The position numbers and the translations under genes are program-made. Under the pieces are notes generated by a model. That model saw nothing but the letters and a program-made list of their open reading frames with translations. It did not search any database and was not told the DNA's origin. A stretch of DNA of 5,380 bases from Candidatus Poribacteria bacterium (GTDB lineage Bacteria; Poribacteria; WGA-4E; UBA9662): positions 80,760 to 86,139 of the forward strand of contig PBVO01000054.1 of NCBI GenBank assembly GCA_002729015.1, given 5' to 3'. Below, one piece after another: positions 1-5,152 of this stretch; position 1 is the stretch's first letter, and each line of letters starts with the position of its first letter.

Positions 1-502
1 CAACCCATTTATCAAGGGGAATCTCCACTTTTGTGTCGACTACGATTTTCCATCCCGGCACTTCAAAAACATTGATGATATTATGAGGTGGATTCTGGCC
101 GCAGCAATTTCGCTTGTTAGCCGCTTCAGCACAGATGTAGCCTTGTGGTCCTGCGGCACGGACGATAATACCAGCGGCTGCGAATTGATCAGTCTCTTCG
201 ATGATACGGAAACGAAGTTTCATCGTATAATCGGTCATATCCTCGTTACCGTCGATAAACAGCGCATCGGCCAGAGCTCCACCTGCATTACGTGTGTCAA
301 AAGTTAAAGCCTTATTATTGGGATTACCCACTTCCTTCTCAACCTTTATAGTTTCCAGTTTAGGCCATTCAAGTGGTTTATAATCCCCTTTGGTGCCGTC
401 AAAGTCATCGTAGTACAGAGTTTTACCATCGACATTAACTGTGGCCACCACTAAGAGTAGCAACAAAAAGATGGTGAAAAATGAAAAACGTATATTGCCC
501 AC
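1..502 (-). CDS. Secreted protein with concanavalin/LamG-like or DUF1080-like domain, 3' end off the window
   Basis: An open minus-strand frame gives 167 complete codons before leaving the window. The chosen GTG start at 502-500 is followed by a classic signal peptide: a short basic start (GNIR), a run of about 14 hydrophobic residues with five leucines, and a plausible cleavage after VVA near residue 20. The mature part opens with a DDFDGT motif around residues 32-37. It continues with alternating beta-strand patterns, including YTMKLRFRI and AAAGIIVRAAG, and later a WKIVVDTKVEIPLDKW stretch. This resembles jelly-roll carbohydrate-binding or 3-keto-disaccharide-hydrolase-like (DUF1080, LamG) proteins. 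The fold is inferred from style; no catalytic residues are visible. An unusual Cys-Cys pair occurs in NKRNCCGQN. The start is uncertain: there is no ATG in frame and the nearest AGGA is about 18 bases upstream, while the frame stays open back to a TGA near 602. It is transcribed divergently from the sulfatase. Confidence 0.75.
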   Translation of the reverse strand, partial: MGNIRFSFFTIFLLLLLVVATVNVDGKTLYYDDFDGTKGDYKPLEWPKLETIKVEKEVGNPNNKALTFDTRNAGGALADALFIDGNEDMTDYTMKLRFRIIEETDQFAAAGIIVRAAGPQGYICAEAANKRNCCGQNPPHNIINVFEVPGWKIVVDTKVEIPLDKWV

Positions 503-726
503 GATCTTTTTTCTATTTAATCCTTTCCAATTTAATCGACTGAAATCATTTTTTATCGCCGGTCTTCGAACCTCATTTTTGGTTGGGCAATACAGAATTC
601 ACTTGATACCATATTTAGTAATTCAGTCCATGTTATCACAGAATACTACTACATCAATAGCAATTTCATCCCAACACTAAATCAAGAGAAGTTGCTGAGT
701 CACTTTGAAAAGGGAGAACGAGCAGG
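503..726. promoter_or_regulatory. Divergent intergenic spacer between left-edge gene and sulfatase
   Basis: This AT-rich spacer of 224 bases separates two diverging genes, so promoters for both are expected here. I see no convincing -35/-10 pair on either strand: TTGATA at 604-609 lacks a matching -10 at normal spacing. The sulfatase has a good ribosome-binding site, AGGGAG at 711-716, ten bases before its ATG. Readable frames across this stretch are not protein-like. Confidence 0.35.
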
Positions 727-2166
727 ATGAAAGCGAAAAGTGCGGACACTATATCTCACTCACGCTCTAACATTATCATCATTTTCGCTGATGACCTCGG
801 TTACGGGGATTTGTCATGTTACGGGTCTGATAAAATTGCGACCCCTAATCTAGACCGACTTGCTTCAGAAGGCCTACGGTTTACCGATTTCTATTCCACG
901 GCTCCCTTCTGTAGCCCTTCCCGTGCGTCGCTGCTGACGGGACGTTACCCTTGCCGGGCTGGAGTACCGCTGGTGCTGTTTCCGTTGGAAAAGACCGGGT
1001 TGCCAGCCAGCGAAGTTACACTGGCTAGCCTTCTTCAGGAACAAGATTATGCAACAATTTGTGTCGGTAAATGGCACTTGGGAACCCAGCCTCAGTTTCA
1101 TCCGACTAGTCATGGTTTCGACGAGTGGTACGGGCTACCCTACAGCAACGACATGATGATTTGGGACGGTGAAGAACCGTTCCGGGCTCAGCACGCACTA
1201 CAGGAACTGCCGTTACTTAACCATCGCGAATCGGTCGAGACCGTTGTGGAGGCACCAGTTGATCAGACAAATCTGACTAAACGCTACACCGACCGAGCCG
1301 TCCGGTTCATTGAGGAGAACCAACAAAACCCGTTCTTTCTTTACTTTGCGCATACGTTTCCGCATTCACCACAGTATGCGTCTGCGGAGTTCAACGGTAA
1401 ATCGCAGGACGGAATCTACGGAGATACGGTTGAGGAACTCGATTGGAGCGTCGGCAGAATTATCGAAACGTTGTGCCGACTTGATCTGGACCGGAACACC
1501 TTCGTCTTTTTCACTTCCGATAATGGCCCGTCACCAGGCAACCCCGATCGAATTGTTGATGGTAAACCACGTTATTCGGGAGGTAGCCCTGGACCGCTAC
1601 GTGGACACAAAGGGTTGACGTGGGAAGGTGGCATGCGTGAACCCGCGATTGCCTGGTGGCCGGGTACAATTTCACCAGGCCGTGAGACCAGCCAGCTGGC
1701 GTCAATCGCAGACCTATTTCCGACTTGCGCTACACTTGCAGGCGCAACCGTACCAAATGACCGGGTCATTGACGGCACAGACATCAGCAGACTGCTCTGC
1801 GACGGCGAGGAAGTTGGCCCGGGTGACCGTTTCTTCTACTATTACTTCGGTAGCCAACTCCAAGCGATACGGTACGGAAGATGGAAACTCATCCTGCCCA
1901 TTTCGGACTACCCTGATCAACCACAATCGCTCTGGTATCTGGTCAGTCCGAACCTGTTCCAGCGTCAACACCGACTCTTCCCCAAAGCAGTGTTGTACGA
2001 CCTCCATGAAGACATCGGTGAAATACGAGATCGGGCCGTAGAGTGTCCTGAAATCGTCGAAGATCTGCTTAGCCAAGCGCTGGATTTCGACCAGAAGATG
2101 CAGAAGGACAAGCGGCAACCGGTCTGGCTAGAGGATGCCAAAATCCCCGCTATGAAACCGTCTTGA
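727..2166 (+). CDS. Type I (Cys-type) sulfatase, arylsulfatase A / GALNS-like
   Basis: This 479-residue protein belongs to the alkaline-phosphatase-fold sulfatases, which hydrolyse sulfate esters from sugars or aryl compounds. The CSPSR motif at residues 62-66, followed by ASLLTGRYP, is the C-x-P-S-R signature whose Cys is converted to formylglycine. Metal-binding residues are visible as ADDLGYGD (Asp22, Asp23) and SDNGP (Asp265, Asn266). Other active-site elements are GKWHLG (114-119), the histidines of FAHTFPH (209, 213) and Lys295 in LRGHKGLTWEGG. Length is normal for the family. The ATG has AGGGAG ten bases upstream and an in-frame TGA at 706-708, so no longer start exists. No signal peptide is visible, because the hydrophobic NIIIIF is the first core strand; a cytoplasmic enzyme is therefore likely. 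The substrate cannot be read from sequence. Maturation needs a genuine FGE or anSME encoded elsewhere. It is more GC-rich than the genes downstream. Confidence 0.95.
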   Translation: MKAKSADTISHSRSNIIIIFADDLGYGDLSCYGSDKIATPNLDRLASEGLRFTDFYSTAPFCSPSRASLLTGRYPCRAGVPLVLFPLEKTGLPASEVTLASLLQEQDYATICVGKWHLGTQPQFHPTSHGFDEWYGLPYSNDMMIWDGEEPFRAQHALQELPLLNHRESVETVVEAPVDQTNLTKRYTDRAVRFIEENQQNPFFLYFAHTFPHSPQYASAEFNGKSQDGIYGDTVEELDWSVGRIIETLCRLDLDRNTFVFFTSDNGPSPGNPDRIVDGKPRYSGGSPGPLRGHKGLTWEGGMREPAIAWWPGTISPGRETSQLASIADLFPTCATLAGATVPNDRVIDGTDISRLLCDGEEVGPGDRFFYYYFGSQLQAIRYGRWKLILPISDYPDQPQSLWYLVSPNLFQRQHRLFPKAVLYDLHEDIGEIRDRAVECPEIVEDLLSQALDFDQKMQKDKRQPVWLEDAKIPAMKPS

Positions 2167-2211
2167 AATTGATGGTGTCTGCCTGTTACGGTCTCGTTTT
2201 GAGATAAACTG

Positions 2212-2225
2212 CTAGGCCCTAGGCC
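2212..2225 (+). repeat. Tandem 7-base duplication CTAGGCC
   Basis: CTAGGCC occurs twice in direct succession 46 bases after the sulfatase stop. It also contains a 4-base GGCC/GGCC inverted pair with a 3-base loop. No T-tract follows, so it is not a recognisable terminator. It may be a small slippage or excision footprint. Confidence 0.4.
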
Positions 2226-2275
2226 GATAAATTTTATTGTCGTTTTTTATCTATTATTTTAGGAAACTTATACTA

Positions 2276-2335
2276 ATGACTAAAACTATTTTAATATACA
2301 CCGACCGAAACGCTTTCTTTCAATTCAGAAAATAA
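2276..2335 (+). other. Possible short leader ORF or detached 5' end of the following gene (19 codons)
   Basis: An ATG at 2276 with AGGA at 2261-2264 (11-base spacing) opens a 19-codon frame, MTKTILIYTDRNAFFQFRK, ending in TAA at 2333-2335. The frame used by the next gene is open from 2295 onward without an ATG and reads plausibly as protein (YTPTETLSFNSEN and onward). A single-base indel near 2294-2300 would join this well-initiated start to that gene, giving a protein of roughly 115 residues. Whether this is a broken 5' end, a leader peptide or chance cannot be decided here. Confidence 0.25.
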
Positions 2336-2381
2336 GTTTGGTCGGCAACATTTTGAAAATTGGATATTATCCAGACCATAT

Positions 2382-2621
2382 GTGCCTAATGTTTTATATT
2401 TCAGTTGTCTTGGGTGGATGTTCTATTCGATTTACAAGTATATAATAAGAGGTGACGAAATTAGGTGGTTTGGAAGCTTTTTCGATGGCCCATGGATCTT
2501 TTTGTTTGCTTACCTAACTTTACTGGAAATGAAAAGGCTTGAAATGGAAACATCCAATCGTATTGATTATTTCAAAAATAAACAACAGCAGCAAAAAGAA
2601 TGGATAGAAAAATCCATGTGA
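2382..2621 (+). CDS. Small membrane protein of unknown function
   Basis: I do not recognise this protein. From a GTG start it is 79 residues with two hydrophobic segments, about residues 4-21 (LYFSCLGWMFYSIYKYII) and 28-47 (around WFGSFFDGPWIFLFAYLTLL). A charged, glutamine-rich tail follows, with QQQQKEWIEK near the C-terminus, which could be a short helix on the cytoplasmic side. The start is doubtful: no good ribosome-binding site precedes the GTG, and the frame is open upstream to a TAA at 2292-2294. The gene lies 215 bases after the sulfatase and 123 before another small membrane protein, both in AT-rich DNA unlike the sulfatase. That composition suggests a different origin, but function is unknown. 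Confidence 0.5.
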   Translation: MPNVLYFSCLGWMFYSIYKYIIRGDEIRWFGSFFDGPWIFLFAYLTLLEMKRLEMETSNRIDYFKNKQQQQKEWIEKSM

Positions 2622-2642
2622 ATCCACCCAAAATCGGATTCA
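2619..2642. repeat. Inverted repeat at the stop codon of the 79-residue ORF
   Basis: TGAATCC (2619-2625) and GGATTCA (2636-2642) are perfect 7-base inverted arms with a 10-base loop, beginning exactly at the TGA stop. An alternative overlapping pairing is CCACC (2624-2628) with GGTGG (2650-2654). No T-tract follows, so an intrinsic terminator is not supported. It may be an mRNA 3' structure or a binding site. Confidence 0.4.
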
Positions 2643-2744
2643 TCGATTAGGTGGTCGGTCATAGATTACCTTTATAAGCTGTGGATAGGCTTCTAACAGA
2701 CAACTTATTAAACCTAGATCTTCAACATTTGGGAGGATTATCAC

Positions 2745-3176
2745 ATGGAAACCAATAACTCAGAAGACAAAGAAAATAGTATAGATGATGCCCCTTCTTC
2801 GATAGGTGAGGTTATCACGCAACTTACTAGCTTCTATAAAACAGCTATAAAATTGTTTGTCATATATCTTGGGGGTGCATTTCTTATAATTTCAATCCTC
2901 GATGAGGTCCTAGATTTTGATGAGCATGAGAGTTTTACCTTAAACGGTATAGAGTACGAAACACCCCGAAAAAATTCCCCTTCAGAGGAGTTTGAGTCGT
3001 ATGATAAAACAAAAGAAGAGTATTTTGATGTAAATAATGTCTCTTTCTATGGGAGGAATAAGGACTCGATTCCCATTATAATTTTTTTATTGGGTTTTGG
3101 TTTAGTGTTAAGGGGGTTTTATCTGGACAACATAGACAAAATGGGTACGTCTGACGACGACAACCAACCAGCCTAA
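2745..3176 (+). CDS. Two-pass membrane protein of unknown function
   Basis: This 143-residue protein is not one I recognise. The ATG has a strong ribosome-binding site, GGGAGGA, a few bases upstream (about 2731-2737), so the start is well supported. The N-terminus (1-20) is acidic and polar. A first membrane helix lies around residues 33-52 (AIKLFVIYLGGAFLIISILD) and a second around 108-124 (SIPIIIFLLGFGLVLRG). Between them is a loop of about 55 residues rich in Glu, Asp and aromatic residues. The tail is acidic (DDDN). The simplest topology puts both termini in the cytoplasm and the acidic loop outside. There is no lipobox and no enzymatic motif. It follows the 79-residue membrane protein in similar AT-rich DNA, and the two could be co-transcribed. 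TAA stop. Confidence 0.75.
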   Translation: METNNSEDKENSIDDAPSSIGEVITQLTSFYKTAIKLFVIYLGGAFLIISILDEVLDFDEHESFTLNGIEYETPRKNSPSEEFESYDKTKEEYFDVNNVSFYGRNKDSIPIIIFLLGFGLVLRGFYLDNIDKMGTSDDDNQPA

Positions 3177-3283
3177 TTGTTATCTTTTAGTCTTATATTG
3201 TTTTGGAAACTTAATTCCCAGAAATCCTAGCAGCCATTACTAATTTGATCAACAGGTCGATTCAAGTCGAAAGAAAACACAAG

Positions 3284-3337
3284 ATTAAAAGACTACCTAA
3301 AAATAACTCTGGGGATTTTTTGACTAGGTCTTTTAAT
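3284..3337 (+). ncRNA. Intergenic stem-loop A (candidate structured RNA element)
   Basis: ATTAAAAGAC (3284-3293) and GTCTTTTAAT (3328-3337) are perfect 10-base inverted arms around a 34-base interior. The interior can pair further: CTA with TAG, and AAAAT with ATTTT, with 3-base bulges. It lies in the spacer between the 143-residue membrane protein and the first FGE-like gene. The interior repeats in the neighbouring stem-loop B. Function is unknown; the AT-rich stem without a clean T-tract makes a simple terminator unconvincing. Confidence 0.45.
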
Positions 3338-3398
3338 TTATTAGTTGTACTACTTACATGGGAACTTTACCTAAAAGCGACTCTGATGTTCCCACTAG
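3294..3398 (+). repeat. Imperfect direct repeat TACCTAAAA-N3-ACTCTG...ACTAG, two copies (3294-3327 and 3368-3398)
   Basis: Both copies read TACCTAAAA, three variable bases, ACTCTG, 8 to 11 variable bases, then ACTAG. The copies start 74 bases apart, and each sits inside its own inverted repeat (stem-loops A and B). No third copy was noticed in the window. Confidence 0.5.
3359..3394 (+). ncRNA. Intergenic stem-loop B (candidate structured RNA element)
   Basis: TGGGAAC (3359-3365) and GTTCCCA (3388-3394) are perfect 7-base inverted arms with a 22-base loop. The loop carries TACCTAAAAGCGACTCTG, almost the same as the interior of stem-loop A, while the arms are unrelated in sequence. It ends 35 bases before the ATG of the first FGE-like gene, so it could lie in that gene's 5' untranslated region. 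Confidence 0.45.
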
Positions 3399-3429
3399 TT
3401 GATATTCAATAACGATACAGGAATTGATA

Positions 3430-4179
3430 ATGAAAAAGATTAGTTGTTGTTTTTTGTTTCTGTTGGTTGTTTCTGTTTATAGCAAAGAAAAGGAGTCTTT
3501 GCCCGTTGTCTCCGAAGTTAAAGAACTAAAAAATATTCAGGCTAAAAAGATCATTTGGCAAAAGGATAAATCCATCATGGTTGCTATCCCGCCCTCGGAT
3601 ACCACTCAACATTTTTGGATCGATACTACCGAAGTTACAATTGGTCAATTTAAGGAGTTTTTAGCTGAGTCAGATCACCCTTTTAGTGCTGACTTCTGGA
3701 AGAGAATTTACGAGTTTTCGCCCACTGATGATTATCCAATGATTTATGTCAATTGGTATGACGCGACAGCTTACGCTCAATGGGCTGGTAAACGTTTGCC
3801 AACCGAAGAAGAATGGGAATTTGCCGCTCGTGGTGGTTTGATAAATCAAGAATATATTTGGGGAAATGATGAAAGTTTAGTTCGTGATTATGCCAACTTT
3901 CTTGGCATAGGTGGTAGAGATAAGTGGGATAGAACTACTGCGCCAGTAGGTAGTTTTAAGCCCAATGGTTATGGCCTATCTGACATGGCGGGTAACGTTT
4001 GGGAATGGTGTCAGGATTGGTTTCTCGCAGATGATACTGATCAAAAACAGAAGGTGTTGCGCGGAGGAAGTTGGCTGAGTCCTAGCGATAGCTTGCGTCT
4101 GGCTTACCGCGACTACGGCAGCACTCTCAATGATAGGTGCCGACGCGGCGGGGTTCGTTGCCTGCTAGGATCAAATTAA
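3430..4179 (+). CDS. Exported FGE-sulfatase (SUMF1-like) domain protein, non-catalytic type, copy 1
   Basis: This 249-residue protein belongs to the FGE-sulfatase family. The ATG at 3430 is chosen over an in-frame TTG six bases earlier because the second copy starts at the equivalent ATG behind the same AGGAATTGAT block. Residues 1-18 form a signal peptide with possible cleavage after VYS. Domain landmarks are FWIDTTEVTIGQF (62-74), DYPMIYVNW (101-109), AGKRLPTEEEWEFAARGG (119-136), TTAPVGSF (169-176), GYGLSDMAGNVWEWCQDW (180-197), RGGSW (211-215) and GGVRCL at the end. True FGE has a Cys pair after RGGS; here the aligned residues are Ser217 and Leu222, so oxidase activity is not expected. 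Compared with copy 2, about 20 residues are missing at the domain start, including the usual AGSFEMG motif. Role unknown, probably an extracytoplasmic binding or structural domain. An intrinsic terminator follows. Confidence 0.85.
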   Translation: MKKISCCFLFLLVVSVYSKEKESLPVVSEVKELKNIQAKKIIWQKDKSIMVAIPPSDTTQHFWIDTTEVTIGQFKEFLAESDHPFSADFWKRIYEFSPTDDYPMIYVNWYDATAYAQWAGKRLPTEEEWEFAARGGLINQEYIWGNDESLVRDYANFLGIGGRDKWDRTTAPVGSFKPNGYGLSDMAGNVWEWCQDWFLADDTDQKQKVLRGGSWLSPSDSLRLAYRDYGSTLNDRCRRGGVRCLLGSN

Positions 4180-4190
4180 TAACCTTTTAT

Positions 4191-4211
4191 CCCTCCGCAG
4201 GAGGGTCTTTT
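4191..4211 (+). terminator. Rho-independent terminator after FGE-like copy 1
   Basis: CCCTCC (4191-4196) and GGAGGG (4200-4205) form a perfect GC-rich 6-base stem with a 3-base GCA loop. TCTTTT follows immediately, and the element starts 11 bases after the TAA of copy 1. Confidence 0.85.
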
Positions 4212-4309
4212 ACTGGCGAATATTATAGGAATTGATCATGAAAAAGATTAGTTATTGTTTTTTGTTTCTGTTGGTCTGTTTTGGCTGTGGTGATGAATCT
4301 TCCAATGAA

Positions 4310-4381
4310 GATGAAATTGTTCAAGATTCAGTTAAAGATGAGATTGTTCAAGATTCAGTTGAAGATTAGATCGTTGTTGAA
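4310..4381 (+). repeat. 27-base tandem repeat encoding DEIVQDSV(K/E), with the amber in the third partial unit
   Basis: Unit 1 (4310-4336) and unit 2 (4337-4363) differ at two positions and encode DEIVQDSVK and DEIVQDSVE. A degenerate third unit starts at 4364 as GATTAGATCGTTGTTGAA, giving D-stop-IVVE. The repeat lies between the signal region and the FGE-like domain and would act as an acidic linker of variable length. Confidence 0.75.
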
Positions 4382-4426
4382 ACAGAGCCAAAAAAAGATA
4401 TTGTTTGGAAAAAAGATGGTAAGGAG

Positions 4427-5149
4427 ATGACACTGATTCCCGCAGGATCCTTTGAGATGGGCGATTACTTTAGTGAAGGTGAAAAAGATGAGTTACCAGT
4501 ACATAAGGTGAATTTGGATGCCTTCTACATGGATACCCATGAAGTGACGGTGGGTCAATTCAAGCAGTTTGTCAATCAGACTGGGTATGACTGGTCGCCT
4601 CCAGTAGGTGACATGTGGGATGCGGTGGCTCGGTTATCGCCGGGCGATGACTATCCGATGGTCTATGTCAATTGGAATGATGCCACCGCTTATGCCGAAT
4701 GGGCCGGTAAGCGACTGCCAACTGAAGCCGAGTGGGAGTATGCGGCCCGAGGAGGGGTGGTCGGCCAACGGTATCCATCGGGAGATGACATAACGCGGAA
4801 TGATGCCAACTATAAGGGGGCGGGTGGTAGGGATAAGTGGGATACAACTACAGCACCAGTAGGCAGTTTTGAGGCTAATGGTTATGGTTTACATGACATG
4901 GTTGGTAATGTTTGGGAATGGTGTCAGGATTGGTATGATGAAAATTACTATAGTAACTCACCTGCCAACAACCCACCAGGGCCAGAGACTGGCTCGGATA
5001 GAGTGTCGCGCGGGGGCGGTTGGGCTTACGATAGCGATTACTTGCGTCTGGCTGACCGCTACAACTATCCCAATGATAGGTACAGCACCTACGGGTTTCG
5101 ATGTGTGTCAGGATCGATCCACAGGAGGGGCTTTTTTCTCCAAGATTAG
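4427..5149 (+). CDS. FGE-sulfatase (SUMF1-like) domain, intact 3' part of copy 2
   Basis: This 240-residue open frame after the amber codon contains the whole domain. It has MTLIPAGSFEMG at the start, LPVHKVNLDAFYMDTHEVTVGQF (23-45), DDYPMVYVNWNDATAYAEWAGKRLPTEAEWEYAARGG (74-110, key motif GKRLPTEAEWEYAARGG), TTAPVGSF (141-148), GYGLHDMVGNVWEWCQDWY (152-170), PPGPETGSDRVSRGGGW (183-199) and GFRCVSGS (223-230). The FGE catalytic cysteines are replaced by Tyr201 and Leu206, so it is unlikely to generate formylglycine. ATG 4427 is only an internal codon of the longer gene: GGAG abuts it with no spacing, so independent initiation is doubtful. The last ten residues (IHRRGFFLQD) have no counterpart in copy 1 and are encoded by a degraded terminator. 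The TAG stop is 3 bases before the ATPase ATG. Confidence 0.7.
   Translation: MTLIPAGSFEMGDYFSEGEKDELPVHKVNLDAFYMDTHEVTVGQFKQFVNQTGYDWSPPVGDMWDAVARLSPGDDYPMVYVNWNDATAYAEWAGKRLPTEAEWEYAARGGVVGQRYPSGDDITRNDANYKGAGGRDKWDTTTAPVGSFEANGYGLHDMVGNVWEWCQDWYDENYYSNSPANNPPGPETGSDRVSRGGGWAYDSDYLRLADRYNYPNDRYSTYGFRCVSGSIHRRGFFLQD
5116..5137 (+). terminator. Degraded terminator relic, now coding
   Basis: CAGGAGGGGCTTTTTT (5122-5137) matches CAGGAGGGTCTTTT of the copy 1 terminator except for one base and a longer T-run. The 5' arm CCCTCC is missing, leaving only GATCCA, so no strong stem can form. The sequence is read as HRRGFF at the end of copy 2. Termination here is probably weak, allowing transcription into the ATPase gene. 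Confidence 0.5.
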
Positions 5150-5152
5150 GAT

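Larger units (their letters stand above)
3419..4275 (+). repeat. Near-identical 49-base start region shared by the two FGE-like genes (3419-3467 and 4227-4275)
   Basis: The two blocks match at 47 of 49 positions, differing only at 3429/4237 and 3446/4254. They cover the ribosome-binding site AGGA, the ATG and about 12 signal-peptide codons. Similarity falls sharply on the 5' side and after the block, although the two gene bodies remain clearly related. This suggests tandem duplication with later gene conversion or recombination at the start region. Confidence 0.8.
4238..5149 (+). pseudogene. FGE-like copy 2, full locus, interrupted by in-frame TAG at codon 44
   Basis: Read in one frame, this locus encodes a lipoprotein-like start, a short acidic linker and a complete FGE-sulfatase domain, 304 codons including the stop. 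The start matches copy 1: AGGAATTGAT, then ATG and MKKISYCFLFLLV. It then has VCFGCGDE, where Cys17 could be lipidated, although the lipobox (CFGC) is poor. Codon 44, at 4367-4369, is TAG. It falls in the third unit of a repeat where the first two units have GAA and GAG, so a G-to-T change from GAG is the simplest origin. The reading frame is otherwise intact and well conserved, so the lesion looks recent. Alternatives are an assembly error, amber suppression, or a restart at 4427, which would yield a product without a signal sequence. Confidence 0.65.

Noticed and set aside
83..307. Plus-strand open frame of 74 codons
   Set aside because: It lies opposite the left-edge secreted-protein gene, whose minus-strand translation has a signal peptide and domain-like sequence; the plus frame is not protein-like.
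441..680. Plus-strand open frame of 79 codons in the divergent spacer
   Set aside because: It overlaps the start of the minus-strand gene and its low-complexity translation has no domain or good start.
2191..2225. Terminator after the sulfatase gene
   Set aside because: TCTC/GAGA (2192-2204) and GGCC/GGCC (2215-2225) are only 4-base stems with no T-tract behind them.
3320..3354. Promoter with TTGACT as -35 before the first FGE-like gene
   Set aside because: No acceptable -10 lies 16-18 bases downstream; the nearest candidates are at wrong spacing, and the site overlaps stem-loop A.
3424..3429. TTG start two codons upstream for FGE-like copy 1
   Set aside because: The paralogue starts at the equivalent of ATG 3430, with AGGA at normal spacing to that ATG.
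3430..5149. Naming these genes as formylglycine-generating enzymes for the sulfatase
   Set aside because: The catalytic cysteine pair after RGGS/RGGG is absent in both copies and both appear to be exported.
4367..5149. UAG reassigned as a sense codon in this organism
   Set aside because: The same gene also ends in TAG at 5147-5149. Reading that as sense would fuse it in frame to the ATPase, whose start already agrees with its family. The other genes end in TAA or TGA, so there is no positive support.
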